Under the pieces are notes generated by a model that was not told where the DNA came from, did not search any database, and saw nothing but the letters and a program-made list of their open reading frames with translations. A stretch of 64,000 nucleotides of DNA, taken from assembly GCF_027116575.1 (NCBI RefSeq), contig NZ_CP098252.1, forward strand, positions 2,108,001 through 2,172,000, in the 5' to 3' direction. The stretch comes from Oxalobacter aliiformigenes. Lineage in GTDB: Bacteria > Pseudomonadota > Gammaproteobacteria > Burkholderiales > Burkholderiaceae_D. Shown in pieces: positions 9,600 through 19,815 of the stretch (positions within the stretch are counted from its first letter, which is position 1; every line of letters starts with the position of its first letter). The position numbers and the translations under genes were made by a program.

Positions 9600-10706
9600 T
9601 TATGCCAATATTTCTTTCAACGCTCTGACAAACGCCTGATTTTCTTCAGGCAACCCGATTGAAATACGCAACCATTTCGGCAAGCCATAAGCATTGACAG
9701 GGCGAACGATGATACCTTTTTTCAACAATTCCAGATTGATACGCGAACCCGCTCCATCGTCTTCCCCGACTTTGACCAGAACGAAATTCCCGTGCGAAGG
9801 AACATATTCCAAACCCATTTCACGGAATGATCCCGTCAGGAAACGATAACCATCCGCATTGATCTGTGCACTTTTTTCCAGAAAATCCTTATCGTTCAAA
9901 GCGGCAACAGCAGCAGCCTGAGCCAGGGTATTGACATTAAACGGCTGCCTTATCCGATTCAGAAGATCCGTCAGCTCAGGTTGGGCAAGTCCGAATCCGA
10001 CACGCAAGCCGGCAAGACCATAAGCTTTTGAAAAAGTACGGGATACCAGAAGATTGGGGTATTTTTTTACCCATTCGACAGAATCATACTGAATGGCTGA
10101 ATCCAGATATTCGTTATAAGCTTCATCAATGACAACGACAATATTCGAAGGAACCTTTGCCAAAAAGGCATCAATATCATCAGGATTCAGGAAAGTTCCG
10201 GTCGGATTATTCGGATTGGCAATGAAAATCAGCCGTGTATCTTCCGTAATGGCATTCAACATCGCCGGCAAATCATGACCGAAATTGACCGAAGGAACCT
10301 GAATGCCTTTTGCACCAATTGCCTTGGCGACAAGCGCATAGACGAGAAACGAATATTCCGAGAAAATAATGGACTGTCCTTTCTGGACAAATGTCCGCCC
10401 CGCAAGATCAATGATATCGTTGCTCCCGTTTCCCAATGTAATCCAGTCCTGCGGAACGGAATACCGCTCGGAAATGACCTTCTTCAACTCAAATCCGTTT
10501 GCATCGGGATAACGTCCCGTATCCTTCAGAGCATTCTGAACAGCCTGTTTGGCCGATTCAGGCATCCCCAGCGGATTTTCATTTGATGCCAGCTTGATAA
10601 TTTTTTCTGGATCAATCCCGAATTCACGGGCAACTTCGGAAATAGGCTTGCCGGCCTGGTAAGGTGCAATAGCACGGATATAATCTGGAGCGAACTGATT
10701 AGACAT
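9600..10706 (-). CDS. hisC: Histidinol-phosphate/aromatic aminotransferase
   Basis: A 368-residue class I/II PLP aminotransferase. Conserved LASNENPLGMP at the N-terminus, NPNNPTGT and the PLP-lysine motif SRTFSKAYGLAGLRVG (around residue 220) identify the HisC family. Embedded between pheA and tyrA, this copy most likely transaminates aromatic keto acids (phenylpyruvate, 4-hydroxyphenylpyruvate) as well as, or instead of, imidazole-acetol phosphate; that substrate inference comes from context only. Normal length, ATG start. Confidence 0.93.
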   Translation of the reverse strand: MSNQFAPDYIRAIAPYQAGKPISEVAREFGIDPEKIIKLASNENPLGMPESAKQAVQNALKDTGRYPDANGFELKKVISERYSVPQDWITLGNGSNDIIDLAGRTFVQKGQSIIFSEYSFLVYALVAKAIGAKGIQVPSVNFGHDLPAMLNAITEDTRLIFIANPNNPTGTFLNPDDIDAFLAKVPSNIVVVIDEAYNEYLDSAIQYDSVEWVKKYPNLLVSRTFSKAYGLAGLRVGFGLAQPELTDLLNRIRQPFNVNTLAQAAAVAALNDKDFLEKSAQINADGYRFLTGSFREMGLEYVPSHGNFVLVKVGEDDGAGSRINLELLKKGIIVRPVNAYGLPKWLRISIGLPEENQAFVRALKEILA

Positions 10707-10726
10707 GATAATTCCAGTAATACGAA

Positions 10727-11791
10727 TTAAATAGGATAAGAGCCCAATACTTTGAAATAGACCACTCTGTCTTTCAGTTCAGACAGAGCCTTTTCGATTT
10801 TTTCTTCCCTGACATGACCGTCTATATCCACGAAAAAATAGTATTCCCAGTTACCGGTCTTTGCCGGCCGGGATTCCAGTCTCGTCATTGAAACGCCATA
10901 CTTTTCAAGTGGCTCAAGCATTTTATACACTGCACCGGCCTTGTTCTGGACCGATAAAAGCAATGACGTCTGATCTTTTCCGGTCGGTTCGGTTTCTTTT
11001 CTTCCGACAACCGCAAAGCGAGTCCTGTTCTGCGATTCATCCTGAATATGAGCGCTGACGACCTGCAGGCCATAACGCTTCGAAGCCATTTCACCGGCGA
11101 TTGCCGCGACTTGACTATCTTCGCTGGCCATACGCGCCGCCTCCGCATTGGATGACACGGCATGCCTCATGATATTGGGAAAATGCTGGTTAAGCCATCC
11201 CTGACACTGTGCCAAAGCCTGGGAATGGGCACAGATTGTCTGGACATTTTCCATTTTTCCGGTTCTGGTCATCAAATTATGCTGGATGGGAATGGATATT
11301 TCACTACTGATTGTCAACGGGGTCTGCATCAGTAAATCCAGCGTCCGGTTAATCGCTCCTTCTGTCGAATTCTCGATCGGAACGACACCGAAATCGGCCG
11401 TTCCTGCCTCAGCCGCACGGAAAACCTCATCAATTGTAGGACAAGGCAAAGCATCGATAGCCATACCAAAGTAACGGTACACGGCCTGTTCGGAAAAAGT
11501 TCCAGCGGGACCAAGATAAGCGACAATAATTCTTTTTTCAAGTGAACGGCATGCCGACATGATTTCCTTGTAAATCGTTTGCAATTCGGCATTTCCCAAA
11601 GGTCCGGGATTGCGTTCCACGATCTGCCTTAATACCTGTGCTTCCCTGTCCGGTCTGAAAATCGGGGCATCCAATTTATTTTTTACATGCCCAACTTCCT
11701 GAGCCACTCGTGCCCTACGGTTCAACAAATCCAGTATCTGGGTATCGATCTCATCGATTCGATCCCGTAGAGGTTTCAATAATTTTTCCAT
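10727..11791 (-). CDS. pheA: Chorismate mutase / prephenate dehydratase (P-protein)
   Basis: A 354-residue bifunctional enzyme giving phenylpyruvate from chorismate. Residues 1-90 are the AroQ-type mutase helices (LRDRIDEIDTQILDLLNRRA), about 95-270 the dehydratase domain (YLGPAGTFSEQA, VPIENSTEGAINRTLDLL, NRTRFAVVG), and the end an ACT domain with the phenylalanine-site ESRP motif, so feedback inhibition by phenylalanine is expected. The frame is open to 11908, but that extension is hydrophobic and runs close to the serC stop; ATG 11791 gives the usual N-terminus MEKLLKPL. Confidence 0.95.
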   Translation of the reverse strand: MEKLLKPLRDRIDEIDTQILDLLNRRARVAQEVGHVKNKLDAPIFRPDREAQVLRQIVERNPGPLGNAELQTIYKEIMSACRSLEKRIIVAYLGPAGTFSEQAVYRYFGMAIDALPCPTIDEVFRAAEAGTADFGVVPIENSTEGAINRTLDLLMQTPLTISSEISIPIQHNLMTRTGKMENVQTICAHSQALAQCQGWLNQHFPNIMRHAVSSNAEAARMASEDSQVAAIAGEMASKRYGLQVVSAHIQDESQNRTRFAVVGRKETEPTGKDQTSLLLSVQNKAGAVYKMLEPLEKYGVSMTRLESRPAKTGNWEYYFFVDIDGHVREEKIEKALSELKDRVVYFKVLGSYPI

Positions 11792-11877
11792 GGATAAAAA
11801 AATAGATACTTTGCTGCCTGAATGAAAAATCGACTGACGTGAACTGCCAAGGATTATTGTAAGGCATAACAGCCCAA

Positions 11878-12990
11878 TTACCCAGTTTGGGCCTTGTACA
11901 ATCGCCAATGCCTCTGTTCGAAATCCCGCATAAAAGCAACAAGCGCTTTGACCCCCTCTATCGGCATGGCATTGTATAGAGATGCACGCATCCCTCCCTG
12001 CAAGCGATGTCCTTTCAATTGGAACAGACCATGTGCAGAAGCTTCCATGACAAACCTGTCATTCAAGGATTCATCCTCAAGAAAAAAAGGAACATTCATC
12101 CTTGATCGACTGCCTGTTTCGACATCATTATGATAAAAATCACTGCGATCGATAAAGTCATAAAGCAAAGACGACTTTTCGATGCTTTCACGTTCCATTC
12201 TGGAAACCCCTCCCTGTTTTTTCAGCCACCTGAAAACAAGGCCACAAATATAAATGGCATAAGTCGGTGGCGTATTGAACATGGAATCGCTTTCCACGAC
12301 ATTCTTCCAGTCAAAAACGGACGGGCAAAACGGAGAAGCATATCCGATCAGATCTTCCCGAACGATAAGAAGAGTCACCCCCGCCGGCCCCAGATTTTTC
12401 TGGGCACTGGCAAAAACCACATCATATATCGAGAAATCGACAGGACGGGACAAAATCTCGGAAGACATATCGGCCACGAGCGGAGCGCTACCGGTATCCG
12501 GAGTAAAATGAAACTGACAGCCATTGATCGTTTCATTCGTGCAGATATGAATATAGGCGGCACCGTCCGACAGATGCCAGACACTTCTTTCCGGGACAGA
12601 CAGGAATCCGCTCTTCTCCGATGAAGCGACAATATTGACATGTCCATATTTCCTCGCTTCATTCAGCGATTTTCCGGACCATATCCCTGTGTGCACGAAA
12701 TCCATAGTGGCATTTGAGCCGGGACGATTGACGAGATTCAGAGGAATGATCGCATTCATGGCCGTTGCGCCGCCCTGCATGAAAAGTATGCGATGGGATT
12801 CCGGAATTTCCAGAAGATCGCGAAGATCATTCCTTGCCCGCTCAATGATCCTGCCAAATTCCGCACCACGATGACTCAGTTCCATGGCAGACATACGACA
12901 TCCATGCCAGTCGCACATCTCAGCGGCAGCCTGCATTAACACACTCTCCGGCAATGTGGCGGGTCCCGCTGAAAAATTATATGGACGCAT
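11878..12990 (-). CDS. serC: Phosphoserine aminotransferase
   Basis: A 370-residue class V PLP aminotransferase forming 3-phosphoserine from 3-phosphohydroxypyruvate in serine synthesis; it also serves pyridoxal phosphate synthesis. [18 protein letters not shown] at the start, ELSHRG, the GGATAMN segment and the PLP-lysine region [12 protein letters not shown] are diagnostic. The start codon overlaps the gyrA stop (TGATG), indicating translational coupling. Typical family length, no defects seen. Confidence 0.96.
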   Translation of the reverse strand: MRPYNFSAGPATLPESVLMQAAAEMCDWHGCRMSAMELSHRGAEFGRIIERARNDLRDLLEIPESHRILFMQGGATAMNAIIPLNLVNRPGSNATMDFVHTGIWSGKSLNEARKYGHVNIVASSEKSGFLSVPERSVWHLSDGAAYIHICTNETINGCQFHFTPDTGSAPLVADMSSEILSRPVDFSIYDVVFASAQKNLGPAGVTLLIVREDLIGYASPFCPSVFDWKNVVESDSMFNTPPTYAIYICGLVFRWLKKQGGVSRMERESIEKSSLLYDFIDRSDFYHNDVETGSRSRMNVPFFLEDESLNDRFVMEASAHGLFQLKGHRLQGGMRASLYNAMPIEGVKALVAFMRDFEQRHWRLYKAQTG

Positions 12991-15608
12991 CAGTCCGTGT
13001 CTTCTCCTGAATTTTCCGCTTCATCATCAATATCGGATTCCATTATGCGCTGAAGCCCGCTAAGAGTCGTCCCTTCCTCTATCGAAATCAGCGTTACCCC
13101 CTGGGTAGCACGTCCCATCTCGCGAATCTCGGCAACACGTGTACGAATCAGAACGCCTCCTGTCGTAATCAGCATGATTTCGTCATTTTCACTGACAAGT
13201 GTCGCGGCAACCACCTTACCGTTGCGTTCACTTGTCTGTATGGCAATCATGCCCTTCGTTCCTCTCCCGTGACGGGTATATTCGGAAATCGGTGTCCGCT
13301 TGCCGAACCCGTTCTCAGTTGCCGTCAATACCGACTGGTTTTCATCGCCAGCAACAAGCAGGGCAATCACTTTCTGGTCATCATCCAGATTCATGCCTTT
13401 CACGCCGCGTGCCGTTCTTCCCATGGGACGGACATCGTTTTCATCGAAACGCACAGCCTTGCCAGCATCCGAGAAAAGCATGACGTCGTGATTGCCGTCC
13501 GTTAATGCAGCGCCGATCAGATAATCGCCTTCATCAAGACCGACAGCGATAATCCCTGCCTTGCGTGGATTGCTGAAATCGGTCAGCGGGGTTTTCTTGA
13601 CCGTTCCCTGGCTGGTTGCCATAAAAATGAAATGATTTTCAGGGAAACTCCGGTTTTCGCCAGACAACGGCAAAATAACTGTAATTTTCTCGTCTGACTG
13701 TAACGGGAACATATTGACGATCGGTTTTCCCCTGGAATTACGCGATCCCTGAGGCACCTCCCAAACCTTCAGCCAGTACATACGTCCCCTGTCTGAAAAA
13801 CAGAGAATGTAATCATGCGTATTGGCAATAAACAGCTGATCGACCCAGTCATCTTCCTTTGTCGCTGTCGCTTGCCTGCCTCGCCCTCCCCGCTTTTGTG
13901 CGCGGTACTCGGATAATGGCTGCGCCTTGATATAACCGCCATGCGACAGCGTAACGACCATATCCTGCGGTGTGATCAAATCTTCCGTTTCGAGATCACT
14001 GGCATTCAGCTCGATTTCAGAACGCCGGATATCTTTTGCCTTTTCTCCATATTCATCGATGACGTCTCTCAATTCACCATCAATAATAGCCAGTACCCGT
14101 TCCGGTTTGGCAAGAATATCCAGCAACTCCGCTATCTGCGCCATGACCTCGCCATACTCGTTCAGTATTCTGTCCTGTTCCAGTCCGGTCAGGCGTTGCA
14201 AACGCATCTGCAAAATTTCCGTTGCCTGCTCTTCCGACAGTTTGTACAGACCATCAGGCTGTATGCCATACATTCTCGGCAACCCTTCCGGCCTGAAATC
14301 ATGAACACTATTCGAATGTTCCACACTTGTCCTCTCAAGCATCGATCTGACCAGAGACGAATCCCATGATCTGGCCATCAATTCCTGACGTGCAATCGGT
14401 GGCGTCGGTGCTGCACGGATAATGGCAATGAAATCGTCAATATTAGCCAGCGCAACCGCCAATCCTTCCAGCACATGTCCCCGTTCACGCGCTTTCCGCA
14501 ACTCGAAAATTGTTCTGCGCGTCACCACTTCACGGCGATGGGCCAGAAAACATTCCAGCATCTGTTTCAGATTCAGCAGTTTCGGCTGTCCATCAACCAA
14601 AGCCACCATGTTCATGCCAAACGTATCCTGCAACTGGGTTTGCTTGAACAAATTGTTCAGAACCACTTCCGCAACTTCATTGCGTTTCAATTCAATGACC
14701 ACCCGCATTCCGGATTTGTCCGATTCGTCACGAATATCGGAAATACCGTCCAGCTTTTTCTCGCGGACCCCCTCGGCAATCCGTTCCAGCAAGGTTTTCT
14801 TGTTGACCTGATACGGCAGTTCATCAATGATGATCGCCTGTCTGCCATCGCGGCCATGCTCTTCAAAGTGCGTTCTGGCTCGCATGACCACGCGCCCCCG
14901 TCCGGTACGGTACCCCTCTCGCACCCCCGCCACGCCATAAACAAGCCCCCCTGTCGGAAAATCCGGCGCGGGTATGATGTCGATCAGTTCGTCTATCGTA
15001 CAATCCGGATTATGAAGCAGGTGCAAGGATCCCCGGATAACCTCAACCAGATTATGCGGCGGAATATTAGTCGCCATCCCGACGGCGATTCCTGAAGAAC
15101 CATTGATCAAAAGATTCGGAATTCTTGTCGGCAACACGGAAGGTTCTTTTTCCTTGCCATCGTAATTGGGAACGAAATCGATTGTTTCCTTGTCGATATC
15201 GGCCAGCATTTCATCAGCGATTCTGTCCAGCCGGCATTCCGTATAACGCATTGCAGCGGCATTATCCCCATCAACCGAACCGAAATTGCCCTGACCATCG
15301 ACGAGCGTATATCGCAAAGAAAAATCCTGTGCCATGCGCACCAAGGTATCATAGATGGACTGGTCGCCATGCGGATGATACTTACCCATAACCTCACCGA
15401 CAACGCGGGCACACTTGACATAAGGCCGGTTCCAGGTATTGTTCATTTCATGCATACCGAACAGAACACGACGATGGACTGGCTTCAGACCATCCCGAAC
15501 ATCCGGTAACGCCCTGCCCACGATAACGCTCATCGCGTAGTCGAGGTAGCTTTTACGCATTTCATCTTCCAATGAAATGGAAATGGTTTCTTTTGCGAAT
15601 TGATCCAT
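12990..15608 (-). CDS. gyrA: DNA gyrase subunit A
   Basis: An 872-residue type IIA topoisomerase subunit that, with GyrB, introduces negative supercoils. The winged-helix/tower breakage domain carries the active-site Tyr in [11 protein letters not shown], followed by the six-bladed C-terminal beta-pinwheel with the GyrA-box QKRGGRGR (residues about 566-573). The C-terminal tail is acidic. Notably, the quinolone-determining stretch reads [12 protein letters not shown], so residue 83 is Gln instead of the Ser or Thr common elsewhere; Asp87 is kept. It heads the gyrA-serC-pheA-hisC-tyrA-aroA group. Confidence 0.98.
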   Translation of the reverse strand: MDQFAKETISISLEDEMRKSYLDYAMSVIVGRALPDVRDGLKPVHRRVLFGMHEMNNTWNRPYVKCARVVGEVMGKYHPHGDQSIYDTLVRMAQDFSLRYTLVDGQGNFGSVDGDNAAAMRYTECRLDRIADEMLADIDKETIDFVPNYDGKEKEPSVLPTRIPNLLINGSSGIAVGMATNIPPHNLVEVIRGSLHLLHNPDCTIDELIDIIPAPDFPTGGLVYGVAGVREGYRTGRGRVVMRARTHFEEHGRDGRQAIIIDELPYQVNKKTLLERIAEGVREKKLDGISDIRDESDKSGMRVVIELKRNEVAEVVLNNLFKQTQLQDTFGMNMVALVDGQPKLLNLKQMLECFLAHRREVVTRRTIFELRKARERGHVLEGLAVALANIDDFIAIIRAAPTPPIARQELMARSWDSSLVRSMLERTSVEHSNSVHDFRPEGLPRMYGIQPDGLYKLSEEQATEILQMRLQRLTGLEQDRILNEYGEVMAQIAELLDILAKPERVLAIIDGELRDVIDEYGEKAKDIRRSEIELNASDLETEDLITPQDMVVTLSHGGYIKAQPLSEYRAQKRGGRGRQATATKEDDWVDQLFIANTHDYILCFSDRGRMYWLKVWEVPQGSRNSRGKPIVNMFPLQSDEKITVILPLSGENRSFPENHFIFMATSQGTVKKTPLTDFSNPRKAGIIAVGLDEGDYLIGAALTDGNHDVMLFSDAGKAVRFDENDVRPMGRTARGVKGMNLDDDQKVIALLVAGDENQSVLTATENGFGKRTPISEYTRHGRGTKGMIAIQTSERNGKVVAATLVSENDEIMLITTGGVLIRTRVAEIREMGRATQGVTLISIEEGTTLSGLQRIMESDIDDEAENSGEDTD

Positions 15609-16080
15609 GTGAGATATTTCTGACAGACAGAATAGACTAGGTTAGATTCCGTAGATACCGGAAATACAAAAACATGATTTTACCACGCGAACAAGCCAAA
15701 CCCTTTCAAATCCGTTTTTTTCAGCTAAGTATTTCTTTTCATTGAAATATTATTTTCATGCGACAGGGGATGACTTGATTTTTTCCAACGTCCGATATAT
15801 AAAAACAACCGCAGTGATCGTTAATGTTCTTACAGGAAAAAACTGTCATACCCGGTTGCGAAAAAGCTACAAAACGATAATAAAAGTTGATCTAACAAAC
15901 AAAACTGAAAATTGTTTGAACTTCTTGGGTTATCTAGCAATCTCCAATATGTCAGAATAGCTGTAACGCATTAATAGAAGTAAATCGAATCTATAATGTG
16001 ATTGTCATGTTATTGTTATTTCGAAGTTAGAAAAAATGCATGCGCAGCCTGCTGCGGATATCTCAACTAAGAGGATAAAT
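15609..16080. other. Divergent gyrA/ompA intergenic region
   Basis: About 470 bp, AT-rich, between gyrA (leftward) and ompA (rightward). It should hold both promoters. I see a TATAAT at 15992-15997 that could serve ompA. A 72-codon frame at 15742-15960 lacks a ribosome site and family resemblance. Confidence 0.6.
15992..15997 (+). promoter_or_regulatory. Candidate ompA -10 box
   Basis: TATAAT 84 bp before the ompA ATG, preceded by a weak TTAATA at 15-bp spacing; the long leader would include a small GCAGCC-TGCTGC hairpin near 16046-16058, as is common for abundant outer-membrane protein mRNAs. Confidence 0.35.
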
Positions 16081-16704
16081 ATGAATAAATTGCTTAAAGT
16101 TATTTTCGCTGCATCCGCAGTTGTTGCAGCCTCTGCTTCGGCACAGACGATGACCGAATACATGGCCAAAAAGCCATACAGCGGTTATCTTCAGACCCAG
16201 CGTGATGTCATCGTCCGTAGCGGTACCGGCCTTTGCTGGCATACCGGATACTGGACTCCGGCTGATGCCGTTCCTGGTTGCGATGGTCCTCTGACCCAGC
16301 CAGCAGCACCGGCTCCAGTTGCTGTAGCACCTGTTCCAACCGCTGAAAAAGTAACTTATGCAGCTGATGCATTCTTCGATTTCGACAAAGCGATTGTCAA
16401 ACCTGAAGGTAAAGCAAAACTGGATGAACTGGTCAATGCCTTAAGCGGTCTGGATACTGAAGTCATCGTTGCTGTTGGTCACACTGACTGGATCGGTACC
16501 GACAAATACAATCAGAAACTGTCCGAACGTCGTGCCAATGCCGTCAAGGCTTATCTGGTATCCAAGGGTGTTCCTGCCGAAAAAATCTTCACTGAAGGCA
16601 AAGGCAAAAAACAACCTATCGCTTCCAACAAGACAAGAGAAGGTCGTGCCAAGAACCGTCGTGTTGAAGTTGAAGTGGTTGCAAACCGCGGTGCAAGATC
16701 CTGA
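16081..16704 (+). CDS. ompA: OmpA family outer-membrane protein
   Basis: A 207-residue precursor with signal peptide MNKLLKVIFAASAVVAASASAQ. It has no eight-stranded beta-barrel; a short 50-residue N-terminal part with a YWTPADAVPGCDG segment and a Pro/Ala-rich hinge lead to a C-terminal OmpA peptidoglycan-binding domain (about 95-200) with FFDFDKAIVKPEGK, VVGHTD-type DWIGTDKYNQKLSERRA and the KNRRVEVEV ending. It likely tethers the outer membrane to peptidoglycan. GAGGA precedes the ATG; the open frame from 16036 is not needed. A terminator follows. ompA-ubiG-gph opposite gyrA is the usual Burkholderiales order. Confidence 0.92.
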   Translation: MNKLLKVIFAASAVVAASASAQTMTEYMAKKPYSGYLQTQRDVIVRSGTGLCWHTGYWTPADAVPGCDGPLTQPAAPAPVAVAPVPTAEKVTYAADAFFDFDKAIVKPEGKAKLDELVNALSGLDTEVIVAVGHTDWIGTDKYNQKLSERRANAVKAYLVSKGVPAEKIFTEGKGKKQPIASNKTREGRAKNRRVEVEVVANRGARS

Positions 16705-16724
16705 TTGGATAAAATCGAGTACAA

Positions 16725-16749
16725 AAACCCCGCTAATGCGGGGTTTTTT
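16725..16749 (+). terminator. ompA intrinsic terminator
   Basis: AAACCCCGC, loop TAAT, GCGGGGTTT followed by a T-run, 20 bases after the ompA stop. Confidence 0.92.
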
Positions 16750-16795
16750 GTTTTCTGACGTTATAATCGAAACTCATCGTTTCTTCACACGGGAT

Positions 16796-17491
16796 ATGAA
16801 TCAGGATCAATCCGAATTAAACAAATTCAACGCTGTTTCAGACAGCTGGTGGGATCCATACGGACACTTTCGGCCATTGCATGATCTTAATCCGGTCCGG
16901 CTCGGGTGGATTGCCGCTCATGTTTCGCTGGAAAACAAAAACATACTGGACATCGGCTGCGGTGGAGGAATACTAAGCGAGTCTCTCGCTCGTGAGAAAG
17001 CGACTGTCACAGGAATCGATCTGGCTGAAAATGCCCTTCAAACAGCAAGAAAACACTGTCATCATTCGGGATTTCCGATCCGTTACATCGCCATATCCGC
17101 CGAGGATCTGGCAAAAAAAGAAGCTGGAAAATACGACATTGTGACGTGTATGGAACTGCTTGAACATGTTCCCGATCCCTGTTCAATCGTCAAAGCCTGC
17201 TCAAAACTGATAAAACCAAGCGGACATGTTTTCTTCGCCACGTTAAACCGCAATCTGAAATCACTATTCTATGCCATTATCGGCGCCGAATACATCATGC
17301 GACTGCTTCCAAAAGGAACACATCGTTATGAAAAATTCATCACACCTGCTGAATTATCCCGCTATGTCCGGTCAACAGGTATGATTGTGACAGACATAAC
17401 AGGCGTTACGTGCGATTTCAGGGCCAAGAAATTCAACCTGAATCACAATACCCAGGTAAATTACATGCTTGCCTGCACAAAACCAGAATAA
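16796..17491 (+). CDS. ubiG: Ubiquinone biosynthesis O-methyltransferase
   Basis: A 231-residue SAM-dependent methyltransferase performing both O-methylations of ubiquinone synthesis. Signature features are WWDPYGHFRPLHDLNPVRL near the N-terminus, the SAM motif DIGCGGGILSE (about residues 51-61), MELLEHVPDP, and TLNRNLKS followed by the amphipathic membrane-binding segment GAEYIMRLLPKGTH. The chosen ATG gives the standard N-terminus; longer frames upstream overlap ompA and its terminator. Confidence 0.96.
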   Translation: MNQDQSELNKFNAVSDSWWDPYGHFRPLHDLNPVRLGWIAAHVSLENKNILDIGCGGGILSESLAREKATVTGIDLAENALQTARKHCHHSGFPIRYIAISAEDLAKKEAGKYDIVTCMELLEHVPDPCSIVKACSKLIKPSGHVFFATLNRNLKSLFYAIIGAEYIMRLLPKGTHRYEKFITPAELSRYVRSTGMIVTDITGVTCDFRAKKFNLNHNTQVNYMLACTKPE

Positions 17492-17510
17492 AACGATTTC
17501 AACAGAAACC

Positions 17511-18188
17511 ATGAACGAGTCATTATCACTGAGAAAACCGAAATGTATACTATTCGACCTGGATGGCACTCTGGCAGATTCCGCACCGGATCTGGCCGCA
17601 GCGATCAACTTTGTCAGGAATGAGCGGGGGCTTCCGGCCGTTCCATATGAACAGCTCAGACCAGTCGCATCAGCAGGCGCTCCCGGACTTGTCAATGCGG
17701 CTTTTCATCTCACGCCGGAAAACGAACAATACCATTCTATCCGTGAACGGTTCCTTTTCCATTACGCAACCAACATCGCCAATAAAACCTCGCTTTTTCC
17801 GGGAATCCCCGAATTACTGGAACAATTGCGTCACCTCAAAATCGGCTGGGGAATCGTCACAAACAAAGCAAGCCGATTGACATTACCACTCATTGAGAAA
17901 ATCGGGCTTAACGATGCTGACTGCATCATATCCGGAGATACGGCACCACGTCCGAAACCCTACCCTGACCCGCTACTCGAAGCGACGAAACGGCTTCGAA
18001 TCCGGCCTGAAGAATGCTGGTTTGTCGGAGATGACCTGAGAGACATTCAGGCAGGAAAAGCGGCAAGAACCGGAACGATTGCCGCCCAATGGGGCTACTG
18101 TACCCGTCCACACGACTGGAATGCCGATTATATTGCAGAAAACCCCGGGCATATCCTGAGGCTGGTTCACTCTGTATCAGCAAAATAA
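17511..18188 (+). CDS. gph: Phosphoglycolate phosphatase, HAD family
   Basis: A 225-residue HAD phosphatase. Motif I is FDLDGTLADSAPDL with both nucleophile/acid aspartates, motif II/III TNKAS and the GDTAPRPKPYPDP lysine region, motif IV VGDDLRDIQAGKAA. In Gph/CbbZ these enzymes clear 2-phosphoglycolate made in DNA repair; beside ubiG some homologues (MupP/UbiG-linked) act on other phosphate esters, so substrate is not proven. The ATG at 17511 is preferred over an in-frame TTG at 17469 inside ubiG. Ends in a convergent terminator shared with metK. Confidence 0.88.
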   Translation: MNESLSLRKPKCILFDLDGTLADSAPDLAAAINFVRNERGLPAVPYEQLRPVASAGAPGLVNAAFHLTPENEQYHSIRERFLFHYATNIANKTSLFPGIPELLEQLRHLKIGWGIVTNKASRLTLPLIEKIGLNDADCIISGDTAPRPKPYPDPLLEATKRLRIRPEECWFVGDDLRDIQAGKAARTGTIAAQWGYCTRPHDWNADYIAENPGHILRLVHSVSAK

Positions 18189-18204
18189 CCGGAATTCACA
18201 AATG

Positions 18205-18233
18205 AAAAAGGCCGGCAATATGCCGGCCTTTTT
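18205..18233. terminator. Bidirectional gph/metK terminator
   Basis: Thirteen-base arms AAAAAGGCCGGCA / TGCCGGCCTTTTT between convergent genes, with T-runs on both strands. Confidence 0.93.
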
Positions 18234-18246
18234 CACGACACACGGA

Positions 18247-19410
18247 TCATAAACCGGCAGCTTTGCGCAGTACTTCCGCCTTGTCTGTCTTTTCCCACGT
18301 AAATTCGGGTTCATCTCGACCGAAATGACCATATGCAGCCGTTTTGCTATAACGCGGATGAAGCAGATCGAGCATCTGGACAATTCCCTTCGGCCTCAGA
18401 TCGAAATGTTCATTGACCAACGCCGCGATTTTTTCATCGGCAATCACACCGGTACCTTCCGTATTGATTGTGATATTGATCGGTTTGGCCACGCCAATAG
18501 CATAGCTGACCTGAATCTGGCATTTGCTTGCCAGACCGGCAGCAACAATATTTTTGGCGACATATCGTGCCGCATAGGCTGCCGAACGGTCAACCTTGCT
18601 GGGGTCCTTCCCGGAAAAGGCTCCACCCCCATGCGGACAGGCTCCGCCATAAGTATCCACAATGATTTTACGGCCGGTCAGCCCACAATCTCCCTGCGGG
18701 CCACCAATGACGAAACGTCCTGTCGGATTGACCAGATAGCGGGTGCCCTTGAGCCACTCCATCGGCATAACCGGCTTGATGATCTCCTCAATAACCGCTT
18801 CCTCAATCTGTCTATGTTCGATTTCAGGAGCATGCTGGGTCGATAACACAATCGTTTCCGCACTGACCGGCTTGCCATCGACATAGCGCAATGTCACCTG
18901 CGACTTGGCATCCGGACGCAGCCAGGGAATCCGACCATCCTTGCGAAGCTGGGACTGGCGTTCAACCAGACGATGTGCATAGTAAATAGCGGCAGGCATC
19001 AGTTCGGGTGTTTCATCACAGGCATAACCGAACATCAGCCCCTGATCACCGGCCCCCTGATCCAGATCAAGCCCGCGACCTTCATCGACGCCCTGTGCGA
19101 TATCGGGAGACTGTTTGTCATATCCGACGAGAACAGCGCAACCACGATGATCAATTCCATAATCGTTATTGTCATAACCGATCCGTTTGATCGTATCGCG
19201 TGCAACAGAAATATAGTCAATATTGGCAGTCGTCGTGATTTCTCCAGCCAGAACCACCAGACCGGTATTACAAAGCGTTTCCGCCGCGACACGTGCAGAG
19301 GGATCCTGTTCCAGAATCGCGTCCAAAATCGCATCGGAAATCTGATCGGCAACCTTGTCGGGATGCCCTTCAGACACCGATTCCGAAGTAAAAAGATAAT
19401 CTTTTGCCAT
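18247..19410 (-). CDS. metK: S-adenosylmethionine synthetase
   Basis: A 387-residue enzyme making SAM from methionine and ATP. The N-terminal [19 protein letters not shown], the [12 protein letters not shown] signature near residues 118-129, and the phosphate-binding [22 protein letters not shown] (two parts, about 258-280) are all intact. Length matches the family. AGGAG lies upstream of ATG across a T-rich spacer. It supplies the methyl donor used by the nearby UbiG, and is divergent from the lipid A acyltransferase gene. Confidence 0.98.
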   Translation of the reverse strand: MAKDYLFTSESVSEGHPDKVADQISDAILDAILEQDPSARVAAETLCNTGLVVLAGEITTTANIDYISVARDTIKRIGYDNNDYGIDHRGCAVLVGYDKQSPDIAQGVDEGRGLDLDQGAGDQGLMFGYACDETPELMPAAIYYAHRLVERQSQLRKDGRIPWLRPDAKSQVTLRYVDGKPVSAETIVLSTQHAPEIEHRQIEEAVIEEIIKPVMPMEWLKGTRYLVNPTGRFVIGGPQGDCGLTGRKIIVDTYGGACPHGGGAFSGKDPSKVDRSAAYAARYVAKNIVAAGLASKCQIQVSYAIGVAKPINITINTEGTGVIADEKIAALVNEHFDLRPKGIVQMLDLLHPRYSKTAAYGHFGRDEPEFTWEKTDKAEVLRKAAGL

Positions 19411-19815
19411 AAAAAAATAGACTCCTGTAAGGCCAATTGCGTCCGCAGCCAGTCAGAAGCCTGCGACGCTTTAGCGAAATTTATAGACCGCTTCGCAAGT
19501 TGTCCGTTAACTCAGCGGCAGCATTATTCTACGCCTAATTTGCCAGTTATCAAGAATCATTCCCGATTAAATTACTCGGAAATAGTCTTGAGCTGTTTTT
19601 TTTTGGGAAAACAGCACCCAAATCCCGGATCAGCCGGAACAGCACCCTCTTTTCCGAATGCAATTTAGTGAAAGGTTATCGACATTACGATATCATGACA
19701 CCTTTCAGATTGAACGGGCCTGTGCCGGCCCCATTATAATTACTACGCTGACTTATCCAGATATGCCCGAAAATCCTCTTTCAAAAGCTGCCTCGTACCA
19801 AAAAAGGAACACCAA
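19411..19815. other. Divergent metK/lpxL intergenic region
   Basis: About 400 bp. It must contain the metK leader and the lpxL promoter. The metK leader has GC-rich pieces able to pair, but I could not match it to a known SAM or SAH riboswitch fold by eye. Confidence 0.5.

Noticed and set aside
15742..15960. 72-codon frame between gyrA and ompA
   Set aside because: AT-rich, no ribosome site and no family resemblance; the interval is better explained as promoter DNA.
19411..19540. SAM or SAH riboswitch in the metK leader
   Set aside because: The leader can fold, but I could not match conserved core positions of any known SAM-binding class.
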